Positions 46,001-58,800 of a DNA stretch of 64,000 nucleotides are shown here, one piece after another (position 1 is the stretch's first letter; the number at the start of each line of letters is the position of its first letter). Origin of the DNA: Hofstenia miamia (Eukaryota; Xenacoelomorpha; Acoela). Below the pieces are notes generated by a model. It ran no database searches. It saw only the letters and a list, made by a program, of their open reading frames with translations, and had not been told where the DNA came from. Made by a program: the position numbers and the translations under genes. The DNA is taken from assembly GCA_004352715.1 (NCBI GenBank), contig SCFE01000105.1, positions 864,709 to 928,708 of the forward strand, written 5' to 3'.

Positions 46001-49000
46001 ATATTCTTTGTGTATTGTTAATTTTTATTCCTTTTGCTGCGCTGTTTTCTTTTTTTTTTATTTTTTGTATTTTACTTATTTGTTGTAGCTTCTGTTTATT
46101 TAATTGTACATTCTGTACATTCATTTTGTAAATATTTTTGTATTATTTTTAATAGTTGTATACATCATTTTTTGCAAATTGTATATATTGAATTAGTGCA
46201 ATCAGTAAGTAAAAATAAAGACTATTTAACGTTATATTCTGTGGTATATATATTTTTTGAGAGTTATATATATATATATATATATATTTATATGCTGGGC
46301 TGTAGTCCTAAGTAATTAACAAGGGGCTCTTATCTTAAGTTTTGTATTTTTATGATATATTTTATATTTATATTCTCAACAAATTTAATCCAAAACTATT
46401 ATAAATTTAACAAGGAACCTGCGCCCCCAATCTAATTTAACAAGATGAGCTGTTTTAACAAGGAACCTGCGCCCCCAATCTAATTTAACAAGATGAGCTG
46501 AACCCCCCCTTGAGTACACCCCTGTATACATGTATAAGATGAAACCTAAGACGACAGAGCATGGAAGGACAAACAAATATTTTCGATCTTTATAAAATTA
46601 AAGTTAGTATTAACAAATATATTGTATCTCAAAGAGACATCCTAAAAACTTAAATATGAGCGAACATTGAGACAATCACAAGGGGAGTTTAATGATGGAT
46701 TAAAACGTAATTGCAAGATCACTGTTTATATTTATAAATTTTAATATTTTCTATTATTTTTAAGTTTAGTTCTATCATTGGTTTGTGTATTTGTTCTAAA
46801 ATATCTGGCAGCTCTCTTCATTTACTTCGTAGTTATTAGCATAGCAGTGGGTTCTCTAGTTGGTTCAATGTATCTTTGGTATACTTGGTATATAGAGAAA
46901 GAAGTATTAGGATCCATACCTCCAGAACGTATGGACTTTTATATTTATATTTGACGCTTAAACTACTGTACCAATAGGTTGTCAATATAAATCACTAAGG
47001 AATTTGTATCATAGCATAAAGTTGAATATTAAATTTAACCGAATACACCAATCATATTAACGTAGCCTTTATAGGTTGTGGAATCCTTACCGGTAGCATC
47101 TCTATGTGTGTTTAAATGTTTTTAAATTTCCTCATGATTCTTTAAGAAATTACAAATCTTAGGCTCTTGAGTAAATTCGGATCTCCCCTAATCAAAAAAA
47201 GATGTTTCCATCAAGTAACGGAAGCAGTGTCATTTTACACAATTAAAATAGAGTCACATAAAAATGGAATAAATCACATTTTCCATTTTTATTATTAATA
47301 TTTTAGTTTCAAAAAATTTCAAATATTTTGTGGAATCCACAAAAATATTTTACAAGTGAAACAGCAAATTCCAGCATTTTGTGGAATCCACAAAAATAGA
47401 CAANGGATTCCACAAAACTTCAGAAGTGAATATTATTTCGATTGTTTATTTTTGTGGATTCCACAAAATACTATAATTTACTGTTTCACTTGTAAAATAT
47501 TTTTGTGGATTCCACAAAATATTTGAAATTTTTTGAAACTAAAATATTAATAACAAAAATGGAAAATGTGATTTATTCCATTTTTATGTGACTCTATGTT
47601 AATTGTCATTAGGTTGCCAAGTTCACGCAGGTATTATGCGTGCATATTGATTTTGGCAAACAAATTTTGGTATATTAATCTGAAATATAATTGTGATTTT
47701 TAGTTGATTTCCTTCACATACATGTATGAAAATTAGCTATTTCAGATTTGCCTTATGTATTCAAATTGATGAAAATTTTTAGATACAATGTTCATTGGGT
47801 CTCTTGTACTAAGTATTCAATTAATATAGACATTTCTTGCACATTATAGGGAATCAAAGTGCATTAAATTAAGATGCACGAGTATTGCGTGCACAGAATA
47901 TATTTTCCCCATTCCCATGTAGTCGAATTGTATTTGTCACGTCTCATATGACATATTTTAGTCTACTGTTCCATGTATTCCCACACAATAATTTCTAGTT
48001 TGCATGAAATTTACAAAAATAAAAATTTGAACGTCATGGTACCATAGTTTCTCAGTTATACTACCAGTCGCAAAGAAATATTTTTCGTTTCAGCTCACAA
48101 TCTATAGAAGTTAATGTTTTGTATTAATAATTCAATATAATTTAGAGAGGACTCCGCAGCAAACAAAAAATGTTGAGTCACTCTTTGTGTATTCAATTGC
48201 GGCAAGCATTGCAAGCGTTATTCTGGTATGCTTACTTTTATTCCTTTGGAGCAGAATCAGATTGGTTAGTAGCTTTAATTTAATAAAGTGTTTAAATATA
48301 TATTCATTAATTTAAATAGTCGAAAAGCCTGCAAATAACAGATCGTTCCATTAAAGCCTGATAAAACAGTCCTGTTAGCCTAATTCCATTTCTAATTTGC
48401 TTTCTTTTTCTAAATTCAAACCTCTATAATGAATTATAAAAAATTATAGATACTTTAAAAACTTTTTAAGTTAACAGGGATAGATTTTCATGACGAATTC
48501 TTTATTATACAGCAAAAGTATATTCTATTTCCACAAACTATGCTAAATAATTCAACAAACTATTACATAAATAAATAAATTTATATATATGTATATATAT
48601 TGTACAATCGGGACCTTTGTCACTGCACGGAATTCCCACGCACATAATCTCGCCGCCGCTAGGAGTCGCCTCTATATCGTTCTTGCCACGTTCCTGTGTA
48701 TACTCAGCTACCCAATCACGTTGTTTAGTGTTTACATTTTTGTTCTGCCTCAGCAGGTGTATTACGTATTATTATTCTTTCTGTATAAATAGGGAACTAG
48801 TGTGTGGAAACAGCTAATAAATTGTTTTGGTTCAATACCTAGTTTATTCTTGCTCTCATATATGCTCTATATTCAGATGGCCATGAGCAGCTAAACTTTC
48901 TACGAAGCTGAGGGAGAGTAANCAGAGTGTGTTTTCAGACGTAGGACGTCCTCAACTGTCTACACAAGCTGCTTAAGCCTGTTTAGTTTTGGGGTTTAGT

Positions 49001-52000
49001 TGATCCAGACTTTTATACATTCTAGGTGGCAGCTATGTTGTCTCACTTCAGCACTAATCGCCACGTATTCTTTGTAACTGGAGTTCATATTCACAGTAGT
49101 TATTCTAGTCTGATATACTTGTTTACTACTCTAAATTGTTTATGCCAAAGCAGTTCTGTAGGATGTTTTACCCAAACGAGAATAGATACTACGCTATCAA
49201 TATGTTTTTGCCCACGCTTAGGGCCAACTATGATGATGCTAGAATATATATATATATATAAAAAAAATGCGCAATTAATTAAGGAACACTATTTTTAGAT
49301 ATTCTGACTCCATGATATATTGTTGCTGTGATATTTTGCTTTGTCAACTCATTTTTCTCTCATAAAGATGATTTGAAAATGTAAAGTGTTATTAATATTT
49401 AACAAATGTGTACATTTAGTCATAGCATTTTGAAAATTGATTAACGTAAAAATTGAGTTTAGAGTTAAGCGTAAAATAGCGAACATCAATATTTACAAGT
49501 TTTGTGTAACAAGGCATAATGAATGATGTACAACACGATATTCATTTTTTTTGNCACGTTCCTGTGTATACTCAGCTACCCAATCACGTTGTTTAGTGTT
49601 TACATTTTTGTTCTGCCTCAGCAGGTGTATTACGTATTATTATTCTTTCTGTATAAATAGGGAACTAGTGTGTGGAAACAGCTAATAAATTGTTTTGGTT
49701 CAATACCTAGTTTATTCTTGCTCTCATATATGCTCTATATTCAGATGGCCATGAGCAGCTAAACTTTCTACGAAGCTGAGGGAGAGTAAGCAGAGTGTGT
49801 TTTCAGACGTAGGACGTCCTCAACTGTCTACACAAGCTGCTTAAGCCTGTTTAGTTTTGGGGTTTAGTTGATCCAGACTTTTATACATTCTAGGTGGCAG
49901 CTATGTTGTCTCCCTTCTGCACTAATAGCCACGTATTCTTCTTTGTAACTGGAGTTCATATTCACAGTAGTTATTCTAGTCTGATATACTTGTTTACTAC
50001 TCTAAATTGTTTATACCAAAGCAGTTCTGTAGGATGTTTTACCCAAACGAGAATAGATACTACGCTATCAATATGTTTTTGCCCACGCTTAGGGCCAACT
50101 ATGATGATGCTAGAATATATATATATATATAAAAAAAAATGCGCAATTAATTAAGGAACACTATTTTTAGATATTCTGACTCCATGATATATTGTTGCTG
50201 TGATATTTTGCTTTGTCAACTCATTTTTCTCTCATAAAGATGATTTGAAAATGTAAAGTGTTATTAATATTTAACAAATGTGTACATTTAGTCATAGCAT
50301 TTTGAAAATTGATTAACGTAAAAATTGAGTTTAGAGTTAAGCGTAAAATAGCGAACATCAATATTTACAAGTTTTGTGTAACAAGGCATAATGAATGATG
50401 TACAACACGATATTCATTTTTTTTGCAAAGTTGTGCATTATTAACAGCCTTAACTTAAAGTCTATTTAGGTCATTGCCTTATTCAAAGAATCAGGAGAAG
50501 TTGTTGTAAGCATACCAGCCGTTCTCATTCAACCATTCTTTGTAAGCCATCAATTCTAAAAATCATAACCATTTCCGTTTTTATAGATTTTTGCGGCTAT
50601 TTCAGTATTCTTCGTTTTCTGGGTGTACATTTTATTACTTCTGGCATCCTGCAGTAAGTATTAACCGTGTTAAAAACTTCTCAAAATATTTTTAGAAGAG
50701 CACGTAATTGTAGACAACTACGTTGTATATGAACTCTATCAATGGACTGAAGTAAGTATTATTCAATTAAGAATGTTTCATTAATACTTTCCACTTATAA
50801 TAATACTTTATGCCAATGTATTAATTATATTATAATAGAAAATGCAAACACGATTTGTCCACATTTTGAACAATGCTATCTAAGCATGTTAAGAAATATT
50901 GAAAGCCATTTGCATGAGCACATCTATGAGGTTGGGCCCGCTTATGAAGTGCTGAAGATTTATGCTAACTCATTCTTGTGCCTGAAGTACTTGCAAAAAA
51001 TAACTTTTTAATGAGAATTTCATTTTTGTAAAAGTATTCAAATTATTCCAATGTCCATGAAAAAAAACTGAGTCCAGTTTCAGGCGAGCCGTGATCAAAG
51101 TCAGAGTTTGTCGCGCAGTAAAACGAGACAGAGCTAGGTCGCTAATTAAAGTAGAAAAAAAAGAGGAAACACAGTAAAAGTAGGGCTAGGTATTTTCTGT
51201 ATTATACATTGAACTTCTATCATTTTATGCCTGCATCAATAAAAAGGGCTTGTCACTGAGAATTTAAAAAATGGAATAACATTTTTCATTTTTAAAAGCT
51301 CAATGAATTAGTTCGATTTCTTACTCTCTCTAGAAATGGCGCCCATATCAAGGTTAGAAACTGGTCAATCTGACCCCTCTTCGGGTAAAGATTTTGCGAG
51401 TCAGATCGAGTCGAGGGCCATTTATTATTGTTAGAAGATCACTAACAGGTTTAATGAACAATTTAAGAAGTATATTATGTTGATCTTTGATATTGTTAAA
51501 ATTTTTAATTATTTTTGTATATTTTTATTGATTTCACATTGTTTCTATTGATACTTTTTTGGTAAAACAATCTTTCTTTGATCGCATCTGGCCGCGTTTT
51601 CGTGTTAGGCAGGTCGGGTCCTGATCCGTTTCCCACCCTGGTCCATACATCTTCGATACATTTACTATTGTAAAATCAACATTTATCTCAATTATTTGCT
51701 GTTTCTATACAAATATGCATGGACTTTGAATTTTGAAATCTATTATTGCTGTTAATTTTACTTTAAGATAGAGTGCCGAATATTTAGTACTAAGTGAATT
51801 TGACTCTTTTTCATTTTTTATGCAAAAGATAACTTTTGAGATAATTTCAATCTTTTATAACCAATAGACTAAAATTTAATTTCCCAGATGATTTAAAAAA
51901 TTTCGTTTTTGCAAGATTCAGTAAAACCGTCACCTTCAGATGTATATTAACCTTAAACAGCCTGGCATCCAGTTTAGAAGACAAAACGTTTTTCCACATT

Positions 52001-54804
52001 TACAAAGAATTTTCTCCAAGCCTGCTACTAAATTTAAAAATCTTGGGGCATGGTTAGATCTATTGGGGAACATACTTTAATGCAATGTTGAAAACGTCTA
52101 CTAAAGCGTATTGCCTGTGGTAGAGTTNTCAGAGTTTGTCGCGCAGTAAAACGAGACAGAGCTAGGTCGCTAATTAAAGTAGAAAAAAAAGAGGAAACAC
52201 AGTAAAAGTAGGGCTAGGTATTTTCTGTATTATACATTGAACTTCTATCATTTTATGCCTGCATCAATAAAAAGGGCTTGTCACTGAGAATTTAAAAAAT
52301 GGAATAACATTTTTCATTTTTAAAAGCTCAATGAATTAGTTCGATTTCTTACTCTCTCTAGAAATGGCGTCCATATCAAGGTTAGAAACTGGTCAATCTG
52401 ACCCCTCTTCGGGTAAAGATTTTGCGAGTCAGATCGAGTCGAGGGCCATTTATTGTTGTTAGAAGATCACTAACAGGTTTAATGAACAATTTAAGAAGTA
52501 TATTATGTTGATCTTTGATATTGTTAAAATTTTTAATTATTTTTGTATATTTTTATTGATTTCACATTGTTTCTATTGATACTTTTTTGGTAAAACAATC
52601 TTTCTTTGATCGCATCTGGCCGCGTTTTCGTGTTAGGCAGGTCGGGTCCTGATCCGTTTCCCACCCTGGTCCATACATCTTCGATACATTTACTATTGTA
52701 AAATCAACATTTATCTCAATTATTTGCTGTTTCTATACAAATATGCATGGACTTTGAATTTTGAAATCTATTATTGCTGTTAATTTTACTTTAAGATAGA
52801 GTGCCGAATATTTAGTACTAAGTGAATTTGACTCTTTTTCATTTTTTATGCAAAAGATAACTTTTGAGATAATTTCAATCTTTTATAACCAATAGACTAA
52901 AATTTAATTTCCCAGATGATTTAAAAAATTTCGTTTTTGCAAGATTCAGTAAAACCGTCACCTTCAGATGTATATTAACCTTAAACAGCCTGGCATCCAG
53001 TTTAGAAGACAAAACGTTTTTCCACATTTACAAAGAATTTTCTCCAAGCCTGCTACTAAATTTAAAAATCTTGGGGCATGGTTAGATCTATTGGGGAACA
53101 TACTTTAATGCAATGTTGAAAACGTCTACTAAAGCGTATTGCCTGTGGTAGAGTTTGTTGAATATATTAAGTTTTCTTAGAAATTTTCGAATTTTTGAAA
53201 AAGATTTAAATTCTCTCCATACCTAGTGTTGTTGTATTTATAAGGTTTTGAGTCCATAGAAGCAACAAAGAACTTTAACTGTTTATTGATATGTGCAAAA
53301 ATATTCCAAACCCATTGAAGCGTGTCGTGCGCAAAATCAGAGGTCGTGGGGCCGAAGGCGCCTGCGACTGGAGAATTCGCGCAACGGCACGCCTCAAAGA
53401 GACAGAAAACCCGCAGATTTAGACCGGAAAAGAAAGAGGAGACTTTCCTCTATCATGTGGTGCTTTCAGATTAACCATAACGTTAATAGTTTTTGAACTG
53501 TAAACGTTTAAAATTTGTTGTACGATCATGAACAGTTTTCGAAAATCCCAAGGCTGTTTAAGGTTAACTAACTGCAATTAACCACTCATCGCAGATTGCA
53601 TTATGTAGTGCAATTTTAACATTATTTTTCAGAGAGTTTTCTAAATCAGTGATGATTTTTGAAAAAATATTTAAATGTTTCTAACTGGCAACTAATACAG
53701 TTATCAAAAACCGCAACCACTTTAAATTACCTTTTAAAATAAGATCTTTTCGTGAACCACTGTGACGCTGCTGTATTTGACTTTGCAAAGTCAATTTAAA
53801 TGAAAAGAAATCCTTGGGGCTGATTGCTGTCTGATTACTTGAATCTTAGTATGAGGATAACTGGAATAAATTTAAAAATATCGGAACAGTATTAATATTT
53901 TCAAGTACTGAGAGCACAACACAAATGTTCACTATTAAATGGAAGTAAATCCCCCAATAGATGTATGCATATCCCAAGGTTTTCCAATTTCTTAATAGGT
54001 TTGGCAAAATTGGCAAAGAAATGCAGATGCAGACAAAGCAGTTTGTAAGGTCAAAGCTACACCATGCAGCTTATGGTTAAATGTTGATAATTGTTTTGCA
54101 ATACTGAAGTGACCGTGAAACAATTTATTTTTAATATCTATTTTATAATAATAATGGGAACTCCTGAATTTTAGCCTAACGACTTAGGTTCGTTTCATCA
54201 TCATATTTGAGAAAAAATCAGATTTCATAATAAAACCCTAACTAAATAATTGTTTTTTCATTTTTACAAACGCATTACTTAATAATTATAAGTGCCCATA
54301 TATCAAAATTTTATATTAAACCTAGAATGCATAACATGGTCAATTGACCATAACTAAAAATTACAATTGCTATAATTATTAAAGATTTGATTTGAATACT
54401 CAGATAATGTCAAATGTTGTTGAGGTAGGTTAAATATTCCTTTTGATGCATTTGTTTTATCAATTAATTAGTGTGTTACGGAGATTGGTGCAAATTATAG
54501 TTGTTTACATAACCTGGTCAATTGACCATGTTCACTGTTGGCGTCATTAAAACTTGAATCTTCTCACAATACTTTGTACAATCCATTACTATTATATGGT
54601 GTTGTATTGGTAGTAATAATAATTAGACATTATATTTACCTTACAACCTGCAACGAATGTTTGGTCAGGGAGTTCATGAGATCAGTGCTTGTCAAACGTA
54701 CCTGTAATTGATTGTACATTTTATATATATATATNNNNNNNNNNNNNNNNNNNNNNNNNNNNNNNNNNNNNNNNNNNNNNNNNNNNNNNNNNNNNNNNNN
54801 NNNN

Positions 54805-54838
<34 letters not shown>

Positions 54839-55859
54839 TCACTGTAACTTTACAGTTCTTAATAAAATATTAGTTAACTTCAACCTTTATCTTACATATA
54901 GAAAGCTCTCAGATGAGAGTTGTAAACTGCAAGCTATTGATTATCTGGCAGCTATTCAGGCTGATGGCTCTCATCAGAGAATGACAGTGAGGATAATAGC
55001 CGGGAATGTCAGACTGAATATGGTACTATGGCTTATGAAAGTGGCAGTTCCTCGTCTGATGATGTATGTGACAACAATTATGAAACAATTGCTGATTTGA
55101 ATGATCCTCCTAACATTATCCAGCTTTGCTCTTCATCTGCAACGAATATCAGTTCATCAGTTTAGAAGCCCACATGGAAGTTTGATTTGTTATGTATTAA
55201 GCATAGAATTTGTTTAAGATTTTCAAAAAATTAATAAAACACTGAAATAAAGGATGAGAACAACCTATGATCCAAATGATCCTTGAGGAGTGAAGAGGTT
55301 AGAAGCATTGAATAGATATAGAAATGAATTAATACTAGTGTATTCGTCATTGGAGAATGTTTGAAGTCCTGAAATTATCATTGATGTTGAGGATATTCAA
55401 ATGAATGAATGATGTCAAGGTTCTTGGGATAGTGTGGTTAATGACATATTTGACTGTTGAAAGGCCTTTTTTCATCAACCCCATTAGGGCATCAAATGAA
55501 AAAATTGCAAGCTATACTTAATCAGCACCCATCCTAAGACATGATGATGATGAAGTTCTAAGGATATCATATCTATGCTATTTCATCATAATTCTTATGT
55601 CTAACACCTATTTTAAACATTTGGATTGGTAACTGCAATATATTTAAACATTTAAAGCATTTATTTCTGATATTAATTTGAAGTGATAGAAAAATAGCAC
55701 ATTTTTAAAGATTAAAAATTTTACTCTGCCTGAACGTGTCAAATTTCAACGTATGACATACCATTGGAAAGCTCTATTCTTTCACAGCTAACTAAAAATA
55801 AGAGAATTCAAATATCTTTAATAATATTGGAGTAATAATTTTTTAAAGTTGGCAAAGTC

Positions 55860-55898
<39 letters not shown>

Positions 55899-58800
55899 NN
55901 NNNNNNNNNNNNNNNNNNNNNNNNNNNNNNNNNNNNNNNNNNNNNNNNNNNNNNNNNNNNNNNNNNNNNNNNNNNNNNNNNNNNNNNNNNNNNNNNNNNN
56001 NNNNNNNNNNNNNNNNNNNNNNNNNNNNNNNNNNNNNNNNNNNNNNNNNNNNNNNNNNNNNNNNNNNNNNNNNNNNNNNNNNNNNNNNNNNNNNNNNNNN
56101 NNNNNNTATATATATATATATAATTTGATCTTCATCTAATATCTCAGGAAGTTCTTGCGATATCAACTTGAAATTTGGTGGACCCCTATAACTTTAAGTG
56201 TGATTCAAGAATATGTTCAAAATAAGTGGATTGACTGATAACTATAAGCAATAAATGCTTTTTAAACCTACAATTACATAGCATGGTCAATTGACCATGT
56301 TATGCATACTTGTTTAATTGATTTTTTATGCATTCTATAGTTAAGTGTATCATTGTATGTGTTACATCGACAATATAATCAATGTATTAGGATAATAAAA
56401 AACCGAGCCTCACTGTAGTAATTACATGTATACTTAAATACCAATGATTGATAATTATATAAAGACGACCTGCCTACAAGAGACAGGTCAAAAATGAATA
56501 AAATAGCAATAAACAGTTACTAAAGTCTTTAACAGTATGAACATTGGTTAATGGATTATATTTAGTACGCTTTTTGGTTCCACCTATTTACATTGTTTTG
56601 GATTTCGCAATTTCTTGTAGCCGTAGAGCTGCTTGTAATTGCTGGAGCAGTTTCGGCATGGTATTTTACGAGGTAATACAGACTTAAAAAAGTAAATTTA
56701 AAAATCTTTTAGAGACAAAACTTTGCTCAAAAACCCGTTGATGCGCTCAATCTACAATGTGTTTCGATATCATTTGGGGTCCTTGGCATTGGGGTCTTTG
56801 ATTATAGCCGTTGTCAAGATGATCAGCGCTATTCTGACGTACATTCAAGTCCAGTATGTTTTCATGTATTCAACATTCAAATCAATAGTGCAAGTTATTG
56901 TGATCTATTCAATGTGCAATTATTTTAATGATATTAGTATCTATACATTGAATAAACATGAAACGGATTTTAGCAATACTCCATATAACTTCCAAAATTA
57001 TTGAAACCTTCCACAACAACTATAGGGGTGTTCCTTACATTATGTGTAAATCAGGGCCTTCTTAACATGTATTAAGAAGGCCCTGGTGTTAATGCATGTC
57101 TTTACGAAAAATTTATGAAGCTTTAGCTCAAGTATTTGCAAGAAAATAGTTTAAAACTTGAATACAGTTCTTGATGAATTCTTAGTCTTAAATGCTTCTA
57201 ACTGGCAACTAATACAGACATCGAAAACCGCAACCACTTTAAGTTACCTTTTAAAATAAGATCTTTTGGTGAACCACTGTGCCGCTGCTATACTTTAACT
57301 TTCGTGTATCATGTGGTGCTTTCAGATTGAGCATAGCTTTAATAGTTTTTGAGAAATTACTTTTAGTTTTAAATGCTTTGGAACAGATAGGAAAATACCT
57401 TTGGGTTTTTTTATTGTTAATGCATTGCTTCTATTCTAAGTGAAGAATAATTGATTTTTTATTTATATTTCGTAATTTATCATCATTTTTCGCGACTTTT
57501 CTGTATTTCAAACAACAAAGTGTCTTAAAATTGTGTAATAGATCATAAAATTATCGTATTTATTTGTAATACTTTGAAAGTTGTTAAACTATTGGATTGT
57601 TATTTAATCTAAGATTTCTCCGCATTTAAATTCGTAGAATTTTTAAAAATAATAAGGAACTACACATTCTCTAAAATCATTTTGATTCGCCAAATCCATT
57701 GTAACACGATACATGTACATGTACACATACATTACTATAAATAATTTCATCTTAAAGTTAGTTCACGTTATACAATTTAGATTGAACAAGTCTTCAAATC
57801 AATTTACGAAGTTTCTCTTAAAATGTTTGGCGTGTTGCATTTATGTTTTGGAAAAGTTTCTAAAATTCATCAATAGAAATGCTTACATCATGATTGGTAA
57901 ATAAATCTTATTAATATTTTGTTATTCACTTAGAATTAAATTCCATACCTCTAGATTAAATGCATATCTAAGCGGGATTATTAAATGAGCATGCAACCTA
58001 ATTAAAATTATATATATATATATATATAATTTAAAGATAAACTATATAAACTCATTTTAGTCTATAAGCACTTATTGATGCATTTCAACCACTTATGAGC
58101 CATCGTCAGACTATATATTGCGGCCAATTAAATTTTGCAAAACTTCTATTAAATGCTTAGAAAATTATATATGTATGCATTAACTAAAACATTGATATAA
58201 TGGACTTGCTTATTTATAATATAATGATGATCTATTTTATTGCTTCTGCTCCTTTAGTGTTCTTTGTACTTTTTGCAACGTTAGAATTATTTTTTAAGTT
58301 AATGAGGATGTTGGTAGATTTCTGTATTTAAATATTCACTAAGATGTCCTTTATTGTTATATATATATATATATATCCATCATTTTCTTAGAAATGTCAT
58401 GCTTTGATCATTAATTGAAACAATGTTTTCTAAATATAAATTTCAATTTTATAATATATATATATATATATATAACAAAATTTTAATTTTAATGATTCCC
58501 CGCCATCAGCTTCTAAATTTTGCACAAATATCTTATTTATATACGGAGCGTTTTTAGGAAACTTCTTGTATTTGAATAACAAATCTTTCCTTTAATTAAT
58601 ATAATTATTGTGATTAATGTATAGTAAAGTTTTGCATAACTAAATGTGAAGCTTTTGAACTACATTACATAAATGAAAATCAAACGCTTAAAAGATAATT
58701 TTTTACATTGTTATTTCTTGCATTTTAGCAATATATGGATACTCATTCTTTACAGCAGCCAAACGTGGATTCTTTCTTCTTCTTGATAACGCTTTAAGAC

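Noticed and set aside
49026-50154. Two similar ORFs of 86-90 aa
   Set aside because: They are the same frame seen in two near-identical copies that are probably an assembly duplicate, and the protein resembles nothing.
53293-53496. Arginine-rich ORF of 67 aa
   Set aside because: No homology recognised, no gene context, and it ends in a dispersed repeat.
53999-54049. Possible transporter exon (VWQNWQRNADADKAVCK) between AG and a weak GT
   Set aside because: It is in phase, but joining the exon ending at 50751 directly to 56566 gives the normal family spacing (QWTE-YAFWFHLF). The extra residues match nothing in CTL proteins.
56854-57004. Continuation of the transporter frame after 56853
   Set aside because: The residues stop resembling CTLs exactly at a good donor (GTATGT), and the next exon joins in phase there.
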